A DNA stretch of 9,226 nucleotides from Campylobacteraceae bacterium (GTDB lineage: Bacteria; Campylobacterota; Campylobacteria; Campylobacterales; Sulfurovaceae). Shown here piece after piece: positions 1 through 7,943 of this stretch. The position numbers and the translations under genes were made by a program. The notes beneath the pieces are model-generated. The model had not been told where the DNA came from. It saw nothing but the letters and a program-made list of their open reading frames with translations, and searched no databases. The DNA lies in contig JALVQH010000322.1 in the NCBI GenBank assembly GCA_027031505.1, forward strand, positions 1 to 9,226, read 5' to 3'. Positions within the stretch are counted from its first letter, which is position 1. Each line of letters starts with the position of its first letter.

Positions 1-758
1 GCGAGGGAAAAGGCGAAATCTTCAGCCGTGTACGTTGCTTTGGGGTACGCTTCCCGGTAGGCACGGGCAAACGGCCACTCCGACCGCCCGAACTGCTCGA
101 GACCGCGCCGCACCATCGTCCGGTTGATGTGATCGAGAGGCATCATATCGGCGACGATGGCGATCGCCACCATGTCGAGGTAGAATTTCATATCGATCCC
201 GGTACCGAGTTCCCGATTGAGCGCCGCACACAGGTACCAGGCGATCTGGGCACCGCACACTTCCTTATAGGGAAAAGAGCACTCCGGCTGTTTTGGATCG
301 ACGATGGCATACGCTTCGGGGAGTATCTCGGGAACAATATGATGATCAGTAATGATCAGATCAATCCCCCGCTTCCGACAGATACGAGCGGCTTCATGAG
401 CAGCAATGCCGTTGTCAACAGTCAGCACAACATCTGCATCTTTGATCCGGTCAATGAGACGCGGAGAGAGACCATATCCATCACGAAAACGGTTGGGAAT
501 GATTGCTTCGATAGTAAGACCCAGCGCTGCAAAAAAACGGGAAACAATGGCAGTAGACATTACTCCGTCCACATCATAGTCACCGACAAGAATTATTTTT
601 TCCTGCGAACGTATTGCTTCGGCTATTCGTCCAACTGCACGATCCATCCCCTTGAAAGTGCAGGGAGAAGGGAGATCACGCAACGTGAGAAATATCCGGG
701 AAAAACGGCTTTCGAGGATTGAAACAATGATTTCGGGATTTAGAAGAGGATAGGTCAT
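1..758 (-). CDS. recJ: Single-stranded-DNA-specific exonuclease RecJ, N-terminal part (runs off the left edge)
   Basis: RecJ is a cytoplasmic 5'-to-3' single-strand DNA exonuclease of the DHH phosphoesterase family that acts in recombination, gap repair and mismatch repair. I translated the minus strand from an ATG at 758-756. 252 codons remain open to the window edge, roughly half of the usual 520-580 residues. The family motifs appear in order: GDYDVDGV (residues 59-66, metal-binding aspartates), [10 protein letters not shown] (89-98), VDNGI (114-118), TDHH (137-140, the DHH motif) and ADMMPL (203-208). The start is supported by an ATGA overlap with the pyrG stop codon, which implies translational coupling in a dnaN-pyrG-recJ operon. 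pyrG and recJ are also neighbours in Campylobacter jejuni. The plus-strand frame opposite this gene has no domain features. Identity is secure; the C-terminal half is not seen. Confidence 0.95.
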   Translation of the reverse strand, partial: MTYPLLNPEIIVSILESRFSRIFLTLRDLPSPCTFKGMDRAVGRIAEAIRSQEKIILVGDYDVDGVMSTAIVSRFFAALGLTIEAIIPNRFRDGYGLSPRLIDRIKDADVVLTVDNGIAAHEAARICRKRGIDLIITDHHIVPEILPEAYAIVDPKQPECSFPYKEVCGAQIAWYLCAALNRELGTGIDMKFYLDMVAIAIVADMMPLDHINRTMVRRGLEQFGRSEWPFARAYREAYPKATYTAEDFAFSL

Positions 759-2398
759 CCTCTCGCAGCACGGTAGACTTGTGCTGCATTGACAAAAGCC
801 AGAATTGCAGGATTGGGATGCTGAAGGCGGGAGGTAAATTCCGGATGGAACTGCACTCCGAGGAACCAGGGATGATCCTCCACCTCTACCGCTTCAATCA
901 AACCATCCGATTCTCCACTGACAATCATGCCGGCTTTTTCAAGTGCTTCCCGATAAGAGGGGTTGGCTTCGTAACGGTGACGGTGACGCTCATAAATAGT
1001 GGATGCTCCATACGCCTTTGACAGGTTGGAACCCTCTTTGGTATCGCAACGGTACTCTCCAAGACGCATCGTTCCTCCAAGCGGCGATGTAGTCGTGCGC
1101 ACCTGTTTGGATCCGCTCGCATCGATAAATTCATCGATAAGATAAACGATCGGATCGGGAGTCTCTTCGTCAAATTCCATCGAATTTGCTCTTGCCAAAC
1201 CCAATTCATTGCGGGCAAATTCGATCATTGCCAATTGCATTCCGAGACAAATTCCGAGAAAAGGTATTTTTTCGGTTCGGGCATACCGAATTGCTTCGAT
1301 TTTCCCTTCGGTTCCCCGTTTGCCAAACCCTCCGGCAACCAGAATACCATCACATTCATGTAAATGTTTCTCACCTCCCTCTTCTTCAATCTTTTCGCTG
1401 TCCACCCATTTAAGAGTTACCTTCAGATCGTGATGGGCACCGGCATGTATTAAAGCTTCGGTCAGAGATTTGTATGACTCCTTGAGATCAAGATACTTGC
1501 CAACAAATGCAATTTTGATTTCACCGGAGGGCTTGAGAATTTTGTGTACCAGATCGCTCCAGGCATCCATCTGCGGCCGACAATTATCCAACTCAAGCTG
1601 CCGGCAGATCGGCTGAAGAATCTCCTGACGCAGGAAATGGATCGGGACTTGATAGATAGTAGCAGCATCCTCAGCAACGATGACAGAACTCTCATCCACA
1701 TCACAACTGAAAGCGATCTTGCGTTTGATCTCTCCGCTGACAGGCACTTCAGCCCGCAAAACCAGCATATGCGGTGTAATACCAATCCGGCGCAGCTCCT
1801 GAACTGAGTGCTGGGTCGGTTTGGTCTTGAGTTCTCCGGCTGCTTTGATATATGGCAGGAGTGTGACATGGATATTCATCACGTTTTTGCGTCCGAGTTC
1901 GTGTTTGATTTGACGAATGGTCTCGAGAAAGGGTAACCCTTCAATATCTCCGGTGGTTCCCCCCAGCTCGACGATGAGAATATCCCGTCCCTTCCCAGCC
2001 AATTTGATCCGCTCTTTGATCTCGTTGACAATATGAGGAACCACCTGGATGGTTTTGCCGAGATACTCCCCTTTACGTTCTTTTTCAATCACGGTCTTGT
2101 ATATTTGTCCTGTCGTAAAATTGTTAGCCTGAGTCAAAGAAGTATCAAGAAACCGTTCATAATGTCCCAGATCCAAATCAGTCTCGGCGCCATCCTTCGT
2201 GACAAATACTTCACCATGCTCCAGGGGAGACATAGTACCCGGATCAACATTGATATAAGGATCAAGTTTGAGAACACCAACCCGAAAACCCGAAGCTTTG
2301 AGAAGCGTTCCTATGCTGGCAGCTGTAATCCCTTTACCAAGTGAACTGAGTACACCGCCAGTAACAAAAATAAATTTTGTATGTTTGTTTTCATTCAT
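755..2398 (-). CDS. pyrG: CTP synthase (glutamine-hydrolysing)
   Basis: PyrG converts UTP, ATP and glutamine to CTP, the last step of de novo pyrimidine nucleotide synthesis, in the cytosol. The 547-residue product matches the usual length of about 540. The N-terminal synthetase domain has the nucleotide-binding loop [10 protein letters not shown] (residues 14-23), followed by [13 protein letters not shown] and EHGEVFV. The C-terminal class I glutaminase domain has its nucleophile in GICLGMQL (Cys384) and the His-Glu pair in VQFHPEF (His518, Glu520). The frame continues upstream to a TTG inside dnaN, but two tandem ATGs (2401 and 2398) follow a GGGGG stretch. The second ATG is better spaced, at 5 bases, so I chose it; a start at 2401 would add one Met. 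The gene begins 13 bases after the dnaN stop, and its TGA overlaps the recJ ATG, so all three are probably cotranscribed. Confidence 0.97.
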   Translation of the reverse strand: MNENKHTKFIFVTGGVLSSLGKGITAASIGTLLKASGFRVGVLKLDPYINVDPGTMSPLEHGEVFVTKDGAETDLDLGHYERFLDTSLTQANNFTTGQIYKTVIEKERKGEYLGKTIQVVPHIVNEIKERIKLAGKGRDILIVELGGTTGDIEGLPFLETIRQIKHELGRKNVMNIHVTLLPYIKAAGELKTKPTQHSVQELRRIGITPHMLVLRAEVPVSGEIKRKIAFSCDVDESSVIVAEDAATIYQVPIHFLRQEILQPICRQLELDNCRPQMDAWSDLVHKILKPSGEIKIAFVGKYLDLKESYKSLTEALIHAGAHHDLKVTLKWVDSEKIEEEGGEKHLHECDGILVAGGFGKRGTEGKIEAIRYARTEKIPFLGICLGMQLAMIEFARNELGLARANSMEFDEETPDPIVYLIDEFIDASGSKQVRTTTSPLGGTMRLGEYRCDTKEGSNLSKAYGASTIYERHRHRYEANPSYREALEKAGMIVSGESDGLIEAVEVEDHPWFLGVQFHPEFTSRLQHPNPAILAFVNAAQVYRAARG

Positions 2399-2411
2399 CA
2401 TTGCCCCCGTT

Positions 2412-3479
2412 TCAAGCAACAATCGGCATGATGATGGTCATAAAATTATCACTCTTGACCCAGAACGGGAGTGTCGATTCATTTAAACCGATTTCAAAAC
2501 TGTCATGCTCGACCTGAGAAAGAAAATCAAGTATATATTTGCTGTTAAGCAACACATCGAATTTGTGTTGCAATCCGGTGTTGAGTTCGATTTCGGTTTT
2601 GGCTTCTACATTGTCTGCACTTAAAGAATGGAACAAAACTGCATCACTGAGAAACGTAATTTTAATATCCTGGGAAATGGTTGTAATCATACGAATCGAT
2701 TCCATCATCTCTTTTCTCGGAAGGGCAAACTGGTGTTTGACTGTTGACGGAATGATGCGCTGGTAATCGGGAAATTTTCCATTGATCAATCGGGTATAGA
2801 AAAGGGTGGTTTTGTTTTGGATTATCAGCGTTGTTTCATCGTAAAAGATTTCGATATGATCCAGAAAAAGTTTCTGGATTTCAAGAATCGCTTTTTTGGG
2901 AAGAATAAGAGAGAGGGGTATTTCCGATCCTCCCGGGATGGAAGCAATTGCGAGGCGGCGGGTATCGGTTCCGACGAGATCGGTTGTGTTGCTTCCAATA
3001 TTGATCAAGGCTCCATTGAGTTCAAATTTTGGATTGTTAGTATCAATAGCAGGGGAGATTTTTTTCAGATTGTGAATCAGATTGAAAGAATCGAGAGTAA
3101 TCCTGGCTTTGCCGTCTATGGTCGGAAAAGACGGATACTGGGTTGCATCAAAAATCGGCAGTTTGAATTTGGAATGTTGTTGTTTGACTATCAATGAAGT
3201 ATCAAAGAGTTCAAGGGTAATTTCATCATCTTTCAATATGCGGACTATGTCCAGAAATTTCTTGCCGTTTGCGGTAAAAGCACCTTCATGATCGATAGCA
3301 ATTTGATCAGTAGTTGTCTTCAGACCGATTTCAGAATCAGTTGCTTTGATCACACACTGGTTTTGATGAGCGGCAAAGTGAATGTGAGATGTAATATGAC
3401 TGGCATCCTTTTTTTCCAAAAACGGTTGAAGGTTGATCAGGATGGTTTCGATGATCTGCTTTTGTACCCGGACTTTCAT
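2412..3479 (-). CDS. dnaN: DNA polymerase III sliding clamp (beta subunit)
   Basis: DnaN forms the ring-shaped homodimer that tethers DNA polymerase III to the template and recruits many repair proteins. The 355-residue product is close to the 366 of E. coli and fits three clamp repeats of about 115-120 residues each. Recognisable family stretches include the N-terminal ATDSEIGL region, the mid-protein VGTDTRRLA segment, [12 protein letters not shown] in the second half, and a hydrophobic end, MTIIMPIVA, where the usual C-terminal MPMRL-like segment lies. The ATG at 3479 is preceded by a good ribosome binding site, GAGGAG, with 7 bases of spacing. It lies 197 bases downstream of dnaA across an origin-like region, and 13 bases upstream of pyrG. 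The coding strand is A-rich, with a lower GC content than the genes to the right of the origin. Confidence 0.96.
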   Translation of the reverse strand: MKVRVQKQIIETILINLQPFLEKKDASHITSHIHFAAHQNQCVIKATDSEIGLKTTTDQIAIDHEGAFTANGKKFLDIVRILKDDEITLELFDTSLIVKQQHSKFKLPIFDATQYPSFPTIDGKARITLDSFNLIHNLKKISPAIDTNNPKFELNGALINIGSNTTDLVGTDTRRLAIASIPGGSEIPLSLILPKKAILEIQKLFLDHIEIFYDETTLIIQNKTTLFYTRLINGKFPDYQRIIPSTVKHQFALPRKEMMESIRMITTISQDIKITFLSDAVLFHSLSADNVEAKTEIELNTGLQHKFDVLLNSKYILDFLSQVEHDSFEIGLNESTLPFWVKSDNFMTIIMPIVA

Positions 3480-3526
3480 GGATGCTCCTCATATTTTCCA
3501 AATAAATCGTAGATATAGTAGAACCC

Positions 3527-3660
3527 TGTGAACTGTGTGAAAAATCCGTCAAACTTTGATTGTACGGGGAAAAGAGACTCGATCATCTCTTGTGAATTGT
3601 TCACATTTTTTCATGGATAAAATTATATCTTTTTTTTATTTGAATTTAGATGTGGTTTGT
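3527..3660. other. Putative oriC2: DnaA boxes and AT-rich unwinding element between dnaA and dnaN
   Basis: This is the core of the dnaA-dnaN gap. Four 9-mers with the TTCAC core are visible: CAGTTCACA (minus, 3527-3535), TTTTTCACA (minus, 3536-3544, which matches the relaxed TTWTNCACA consensus), CAATTCACA (minus, 3591-3599) and TTGTTCACA (plus, 3597-3605). The last two overlap as a palindrome. Directly beside them, 3605-3650 is 40 of 46 A or T by hand count, with long T runs, which is a good candidate DNA unwinding element. In H. pylori the origin is split around dnaA and opens at the part downstream of dnaA, which is the same position. DnaA binding here could also control dnaN expression. 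The origin function is inferred; the boxes and base composition are directly visible. Confidence 0.7.
3591..3605. repeat. 15-base palindromic double DnaA box
   Basis: TGTGAATTGTTCACA is an inverted repeat of TGTGAA and TTCACA around TTG. It reads as two overlapping DnaA boxes on opposite strands, sharing the central three bases. It sits at the edge of the AT-rich stretch of the putative oriC2, which is where DnaA would need to load to start strand opening. Confidence 0.7.
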
Positions 3661-3677
3661 GTCTTTAGTTTATGTGC

Positions 3678-5000
3678 TCATTTTTTTTGCAGCGTTTCGA
3701 TTTTATTGGAGAGCTCTTCGAGCAGTACTTTGAAATTTTCATCATTGGCGATTACTTCGTTGATTTTTTTCATGGCATGGGAGATAGCAGTGTGGTCTTT
3801 CATTCCAAAATAGAGTGCAATCTGGGGCATGGAATTGGGTGTGAGGTTGCGGGCGAGGTAAATAACAATCCGCCGGGCATTGACTACATTTTGTGTTCTT
3901 TTTTTGGATCGGATGTCGGAAGGCTTGACATTGAGTTCTTTTGAGATGATTGCAACGATATCATCGATAGTGATGTTATCCTGTTTTTCTTTGATTTGAT
4001 CTTTGATGGCATTTTTGGCAAATTCCAGTGTAATCTCCTGACTCAGCATGTTGCTCATGGCATTGAGTTTGATAATAGTCCCTTCGATTTCGCGGATGTT
4101 GTCTCCCATATTGGTGGCAATATAGTGGACAATGTCATTATTCAGACGTATACCATCGAGTTCGCATTTTTTTTGAATGATAGCTATTTTGGTTTCGAGT
4201 CCGGGGGGCTGAATGTCGGCCAGTAAACCCCATTCAAACCGGCTGCGAAGTCTGTCAACCAGACCGGCAATTTTCTTGGGATGACGGTCGGAGGTGATGA
4301 CAATCTGTTTTTTTGCCTGATGAAGTTCATTAAAAGTGTGAAAAAACTCTTCCTGAGTTTGCTCTTTGCGACTGAGGAATTGAACATCATCAATCAGAAG
4401 AATGTCACATTCCCGGAAATGATCCCGAAAGCGATCCATAGTCTGAGAACGCAGATGGGAAGTAAATTTATTCATGAATTGTTCAAAAGTAGTGTAAATG
4501 ACGTGTTTCCCCTGTGTGATATGATAATTGCCGATCGCCTGAAGAAGGTGGGTTTTGCCCAATCCAACCCCACCGTACAGAAAGAGGGGGTTGTACAGTT
4601 CACCCGGTTTTTCAGCGACACTTTTGGCAGCGGTATAGGCAAATTGGTTGGAGTCACCGACAATAAAACTGTCAAAAGTGAACGAAGGATTAAGGTGGGT
4701 ACTTTTTGGAGCAGAGCCTTTACTGTCGATACTGGCAGGATTTGCGGGTCGTAACTTGACATGATCGACATGAATCTCAATGTTGGGTTTGATTCCGTTT
4801 TGGATTTCAAAAAGATGAGCGATTTTGTTCTGATATTTGGTCTGAACCCATTTGGCAACGAGAATATTCGGAACAGTAAAATAGGCAATATCACTTCGGG
4901 AACGTCTGGGATCATAATAACAATTTTTAATATAGCGTTCGTACTCAGAAGGTGAAATTTCTTTTTTCAATGTTGCAAGGATTTGTTCACCGATATTCAT
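3678..5000 (-). CDS. dnaA: Chromosomal replication initiator protein DnaA
   Basis: DnaA is the AAA+ ATPase that binds DnaA boxes at oriC, melts the origin and helps load the DnaB helicase. The 440-residue product has all four domains. Domain I (about 1-80) contains WVQTKYQNKI. A short linker spans about 81-105. The AAA+ core has Walker A GGVGLGKT (143-150), Walker B ILLIDD (200-205), sensor I ITSDRH (235-240), the arginine-finger region RLRSRFEWG (250-258) and a sensor II region around GDNIREIEGT (299-308). The C-terminal DNA-binding domain has the signature KDHTAISHAM (401-410). The ATG at 5000 has an AAGG-type ribosome site. One DnaA box (TTGTTCACC, 4983-4991) lies inside the first codons and others lie upstream, so autoregulation is plausible. 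dnaA is transcribed away from ruvC and toward dnaN. Confidence 0.98.
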   Translation of the reverse strand: MNIGEQILATLKKEISPSEYERYIKNCYYDPRRSRSDIAYFTVPNILVAKWVQTKYQNKIAHLFEIQNGIKPNIEIHVDHVKLRPANPASIDSKGSAPKSTHLNPSFTFDSFIVGDSNQFAYTAAKSVAEKPGELYNPLFLYGGVGLGKTHLLQAIGNYHITQGKHVIYTTFEQFMNKFTSHLRSQTMDRFRDHFRECDILLIDDVQFLSRKEQTQEEFFHTFNELHQAKKQIVITSDRHPKKIAGLVDRLRSRFEWGLLADIQPPGLETKIAIIQKKCELDGIRLNNDIVHYIATNMGDNIREIEGTIIKLNAMSNMLSQEITLEFAKNAIKDQIKEKQDNITIDDIVAIISKELNVKPSDIRSKKRTQNVVNARRIVIYLARNLTPNSMPQIALYFGMKDHTAISHAMKKINEVIANDENFKVLLEELSNKIETLQKK

Positions 5001-5135
5001 ATTGTTGCCTTAGTATCTGCAGATATTTTTTTGCAAGTGAATAACATAGAGGGATTTTATCGAAAACAAGCTAAAATGGCGTATGACTGGATGAGGTGAA
5101 CAAAGTTATTCACAGGTGAAAAAGAGGGTGAATGG
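4983..5135. other. Putative oriC1: DnaA-box cluster between dnaA and ruvC
   Basis: Six 9-mers with a TTCAC core occur in about 150 bases. They are TTGTTCACC (plus, 4983-4991, inside the dnaA start), TTATTCACT (minus, 5036-5044), TTGTTCACC (minus, 5095-5103), the perfect consensus TTATTCACA (plus, 5106-5114), TTTTTCACC (minus, 5115-5123) and CCATTCACC (minus, 5127-5135, overlapping the ruvC ATG). Four of them fall within 41 bases, and GGTGAA is repeated three times in that stretch. The region is also the divergent dnaA/ruvC promoter space; weak TAAAAT -10-like hexamers exist on both strands, without convincing -35 boxes. The likely role is DnaA binding as one half of a bipartite origin and autoregulation of dnaA. 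Origin function is inferred. Confidence 0.7.
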
Positions 5136-5617
5136 TTATATTGGGAATCGACCCCGGAAGCCGGAATCTCGGGTATTGTCTCCTCGAATGGGATGGACGG
5201 AAGATGGAACTGATCGAAGCGGGTTTGCTCAAGATCAAAACGCAGATTCTCCAGGAGCAGATCGTGGAGCTGGCCGAGGGGTTTGATGTGATCCTGGGAG
5301 GGCACCATGTCGATGAGGTGGCGATCGAGGATATTTTCTATGCGTTCAACCCCAAGACGGTCTTGAAACTTGCGCAGTTCCGGGGGGCTCTCTCTTTGAA
5401 AATTCTCCAGGAGATCGGCTACTTCTACGAGTACACACCGTTGCAGGTAAAAAAAGCGCTGACCGGCAACGGCAAAGCCTCCAAGGAGCAGGTGGCATTC
5501 ATGGTTCGACGGATTCTGGGGATCAAGCGGGAGATCAAACCCCTTGACATCACCGACGCGATTGCGATCGCCGTGACCCATGCCCAGCGGGTGAAGCTGC
5601 GCAGGGAGAAACGGTAG
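5132..5617 (+). CDS. ruvC: Crossover junction endodeoxyribonuclease RuvC
   Basis: RuvC is the dimeric resolvase that cuts Holliday junctions after RuvAB branch migration, completing recombinational repair. The product has 161 residues, close to the 173 of E. coli. Its four acidic catalytic residues are present at family positions: Asp7 in [10 protein letters not shown], Glu66 in VAIEDIF, and Asp139 and Asp142 in LDITDAIA. The ATG at 5132 follows GAGGG, but the ribosome site and start codon lie inside a cluster of putative DnaA boxes (5115-5135), so DnaA bound at the origin could block transcription or translation initiation here. The gene is divergent from dnaA. Its GC content is visibly higher than that of dnaA and dnaN. 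Confidence 0.96.
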   Translation: MVILGIDPGSRNLGYCLLEWDGRKMELIEAGLLKIKTQILQEQIVELAEGFDVILGGHHVDEVAIEDIFYAFNPKTVLKLAQFRGALSLKILQEIGYFYEYTPLQVKKALTGNGKASKEQVAFMVRRILGIKREIKPLDITDAIAIAVTHAQRVKLRREKR

Positions 5618-5630
5618 CATTATTTTTATA

Positions 5631-5639
5631 TGTTATAAT
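5631..5639 (+). promoter_or_regulatory. Extended -10 promoter for the flavoprotein gene at 5665
   Basis: TGTTATAAT is a perfect TATAAT hexamer (5634-5639) with the TGn extension, in the 47-base gap after ruvC. Upstream sequence is AT-rich without a clear -35, as is typical of Campylobacterota sigma-70 promoters. It would start an mRNA about 20 bases before the ATG, leaving room for the strong AGGAGA ribosome site at 5655-5660. Confidence 0.65.
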
Positions 5640-5664
5640 TCTAAATAAGAAAAAAGGAGATAAT

Positions 5665-6630
5665 ATGGAGAAGACACTCTACGATCTGATCATCATCGGC
5701 GGAGGCCCGGGAGGGATTGGAACAGCGGTAGAAGCCAAAGCACTGGGTATGGAGAAAGTTTTGCTTATTGAAAAAAGCGATAATCACTCCGATACGATTC
5801 GCAAATTTTACAAGGACAACAAACGGGTTGACAAAAACTGGCAGGGACAGATCGTCGAGATGGAGGGGACGGTACCGTTCATGGACGGTACCAAGGAGAG
5901 TACGATCGACTTTTTCGACGAGCAGATCGACAAACATGCGATCGAGAGCCATTTTCGCTGCGAAGTGGACAAGATCACCCGCGAGGAGGATCGGTTCCAT
6001 GTGCGTGCCGGATGCGGAGATTTCTACGGCAAATACATCGTCATCGCCATCGGTCGGATGGGCAAACCCAACAAACCGGGCTACCCCATCCCCCCCTCGA
6101 TCCGGAAATTCGTCAACTACAATCTCGACAAATGCGGTCACGATGAGAAAATTCTCGTTGTCGGTGGTGGAGATTCTGCGGTGGAATATGCGGTAGAACT
6201 GGCCAGGACTAACAACGTCACTCTCAATTACCGCCGCCCGGAGATCACCCGCCCCAACCCCACCAACCGTGCCATGATCGCCGAAGCGATTGCCAACGGT
6301 GATGTCGCCCCCAAACTCGGGGTGGACATCAAAGGGCTCGATAATGCGGAGGGAAATGTGCGGGTGCATTTCTCCGACGGCACCGAGGAGGTGTATGAGC
6401 GGGTCATCTACGCCATCGGGGGAACCACCCCGGTCGATTTCCTCAAAAGCGCCAATCTCGATCTCGACGCCACCGGTGAGCCGATCATCAAGGAGAATCT
6501 CGAGACCAGCGTCCCGGGGATCTACATCGCCGGAGATATCGCCTTCAAAAGCGGCGGCAGCATCGCCATTGCGCTCAATCACGGTTATCGGATTGTGACC
6601 GATATTTTGAAACGGGAAGGGGAGCGCTGA
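5665..6630 (+). CDS. NAD(P)/FAD-dependent oxidoreductase, thioredoxin-reductase-like without CxxC (YpdA-type fold)
   Basis: This is a cytosolic two-dinucleotide-binding flavoprotein of 321 residues. The N-terminal FAD Rossmann motif is IIGGGPGGIG (residues 10-19), the second nucleotide-binding motif is VVGGGDSAVEYA (165-176), followed by an arginine pair (190-191) placed to contact the NADPH 2'-phosphate, and the FAD-closing motif IYIAGDIA lies at 287-294. The CxxC redox pair of true thioredoxin reductases is missing; the only cysteines, 99, 117 and 157, are far apart. That pattern resembles the YpdA/Bdr group and type 2 ferredoxin-NADP reductases. The substrate cannot be told from sequence: a low-molecular-weight thiol disulfide, a persulfide or a ferredoxin are all possible. 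The start has a strong ribosome site, AGGAGA, 4 bases upstream. It ends 22 bases before the end of the convergent gene; I see no clear terminator between them. Confidence 0.85.
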   Translation: MEKTLYDLIIIGGGPGGIGTAVEAKALGMEKVLLIEKSDNHSDTIRKFYKDNKRVDKNWQGQIVEMEGTVPFMDGTKESTIDFFDEQIDKHAIESHFRCEVDKITREEDRFHVRAGCGDFYGKYIVIAIGRMGKPNKPGYPIPPSIRKFVNYNLDKCGHDEKILVVGGGDSAVEYAVELARTNNVTLNYRRPEITRPNPTNRAMIAEAIANGDVAPKLGVDIKGLDNAEGNVRVHFSDGTEEVYERVIYAIGGTTPVDFLKSANLDLDATGEPIIKENLETSVPGIYIAGDIAFKSGGSIAIALNHGYRIVTDILKREGER

Positions 6631-6652
6631 TCTCCAGATGAATGTTGATCCA

Positions 6653-7864
6653 TCAGCCTTTTCCTGCCCGTATCCCGCTTACCCAGGCAAAATGCAGATT
6701 GAACCCTCCCCGATCACCATCGACATCGAGGATCTCTCCGGCGAAATAGAGTCCGGGTACCAGCCGTGAGCCCATCGTCACGGGGTCGACCTCACGTGTG
6801 TCGATCCCGCCGGTTGCTACTTCGGCATGTTCGAAGCCTCGGGTGTCGGTGATGGGGAGGGGAAGGTTTTTGAGTGTGTGGACGAGGGTGTGGATCGATT
6901 TGCGGGTGAGGTCGGCTTCGGTGCGGGCACGGCATCGGGTGTGATCGATGAGGGCGCGGGCGAGTTTCTTGTGGAGGATCCCTTCGAGCCAGAGGAGGAG
7001 AGGTTTGCGGCTGTGGGGGCTGACCCGTCTCATCAGCAGGTGGGTGAGTTTTTCCCTTGAGTGATCGGGGAAGAGATCGAGACGGAGTTCGCAGTATGCG
7101 TGCTCAGCCAGCCGGATGCTCACGTCGCGGCTGAGATCGAGAATCGCCAGTCCGCTGATCCCATAGTCGGTGAAGAGGAGATCCCCCTGCTTTTCGGTGA
7201 TGTATTCACCGTTGGCGTAGAATCTGGCAGTGCCGGCGATTTTGACCCCTGAGCAGGCCTTGAGCCACGGTGCTTCGGAGCGCAGCTGCACGAGAGCCGG
7301 GCGGGGCGGGAGGAGGGTGTGACCGAAGGATACGGCAAATCCGTACCCGCTCTCCGAGCCTCCGAGCCGGGGGGCAGCCACCGAGCCGGTGGCGAGGAGG
7401 AGGCGGGGGGCAGTCACTGTCTCTCCATTGCCGACAACGGTAAAGTATTTTCCGTATGTGATGGATTCAACGGTATACTCCAGGCAAATCTCCACTCCGG
7501 CTTCACGTGCGGCAAACTCCAGCAGCTCCACCACCGAGACCCCCTGCAGCGACATGGGGAACAGCTGCCCCGCCTTCCCCTCGACGATCTCGAGTCCGAT
7601 CGAATCGAAAAATTCCCGGATTTTCTCCATACCGTACCCCTCAAGTACCGCCTTGACAAAAGGGGGATTATCGGAGTGGAACCGGTGGGATTCGATCAAC
7701 CGGTTGGAAAGGTTGCACCGTCCGTTGCCCGAGACGAGGAGCTTTTTGCCGAGCCGTTTGGTGCGCTCGATGAGGAGCACCCGGTGTCCTTTGCGCGCCG
7801 CCGTGATCGCTGCGCTCAGCCCTGCAGCACCCCCGCCGATGATGATCATATCTGCTTTTTTCAT
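6653..7864 (-). CDS. BaiN/HI0933-family NAD(P)/FAD-dependent oxidoreductase
   Basis: This 403-residue flavoprotein belongs to the widespread HI0933/BaiN (YhiN) family of probable flavin reductases, whose physiological substrate is mostly unknown. Landmarks are the FAD Rossmann motif IIIGGGAAGLSAA (7-19), the GKKLLVSGNGRCNLSN segment (39-54) diagnostic for this family, FTDYGISG (231-238), ATGGI (350-354) and the closing FAGEILDVDGDRGGFNLHFAW region (374-394). Length and motif order are complete, so it looks intact. The ATG at 7864 has no ribosome binding site, while a TATAAT hexamer lies only 5 bases upstream, suggesting a leaderless transcript. It is convergent with the flavoprotein at 5665 and divergent from the tRNA operon. 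If the origin lies around dnaA, this gene is read toward the origin and so head-on to replication. Confidence 0.9.
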   Translation of the reverse strand: MKKADMIIIGGGAAGLSAAITAARKGHRVLLIERTKRLGKKLLVSGNGRCNLSNRLIESHRFHSDNPPFVKAVLEGYGMEKIREFFDSIGLEIVEGKAGQLFPMSLQGVSVVELLEFAAREAGVEICLEYTVESITYGKYFTVVGNGETVTAPRLLLATGSVAAPRLGGSESGYGFAVSFGHTLLPPRPALVQLRSEAPWLKACSGVKIAGTARFYANGEYITEKQGDLLFTDYGISGLAILDLSRDVSIRLAEHAYCELRLDLFPDHSREKLTHLLMRRVSPHSRKPLLLWLEGILHKKLARALIDHTRCRARTEADLTRKSIHTLVHTLKNLPLPITDTRGFEHAEVATGGIDTREVDPVTMGSRLVPGLYFAGEILDVDGDRGGFNLHFAWVSGIRAGKG

Positions 7865-7869
7865 GCTGT

Positions 7870-7875
7870 ATTATA
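7870..7875 (-). promoter_or_regulatory. -10 box directly upstream of the BaiN-family ATG (leaderless promoter candidate)
   Basis: On the minus strand the sequence reads TATAATACAGCATG: a perfect -10 hexamer, five bases, then the start codon at 7864. Transcription would be expected to start at or next to the A of ATG. No Shine-Dalgarno sequence and no convincing -35 are present. Confidence 0.5.
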
Positions 7876-7894
7876 GCCAATTGCGTCGGAGGGC

Positions 7895-7923
7895 TTTACA
7901 ACCAAAGTGTTTTTTGCTATAAT
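7895..7923 (+). promoter_or_regulatory. Sigma-70 promoter of the tRNA operon
   Basis: TTTACA (7895-7900) and TATAAT (7918-7923) are separated by 17 bases, and TGC precedes the -10, making an extended -10. This is the strongest promoter in the window, as expected for stable RNA genes. The predicted start is near 7930, about 14 bases before tRNA-Gly. Confidence 0.8.
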
Positions 7924-7943
7924 CTCACTCCGAATTTGTCTAT

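Noticed and set aside
129..722. Long plus-strand open frame of 197 codons
   Set aside because: It is antisense to recJ, whose minus-strand translation has all the DHH motifs; the plus-strand product has no recognisable features.
2399..2422. Upstream TTG start for pyrG inside the end of dnaN
   Set aside because: CTP synthase homologues begin close to the KFIFVTGG segment, and tandem ATGs with a G-rich site lie right there.
5641..6582. Minus-strand open frame of 313 codons opposite the flavoprotein
   Set aside because: Its product is rich in Asp, Gly and Val with no domain motifs, while the sense frame has clear Rossmann motifs and a strong ribosome site.
7319..7922. Two overlapping plus-strand frames opposite the BaiN-family gene
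   Set aside because: They are antisense shadows in GC-rich coding DNA, with no family resemblance and no ribosome site.
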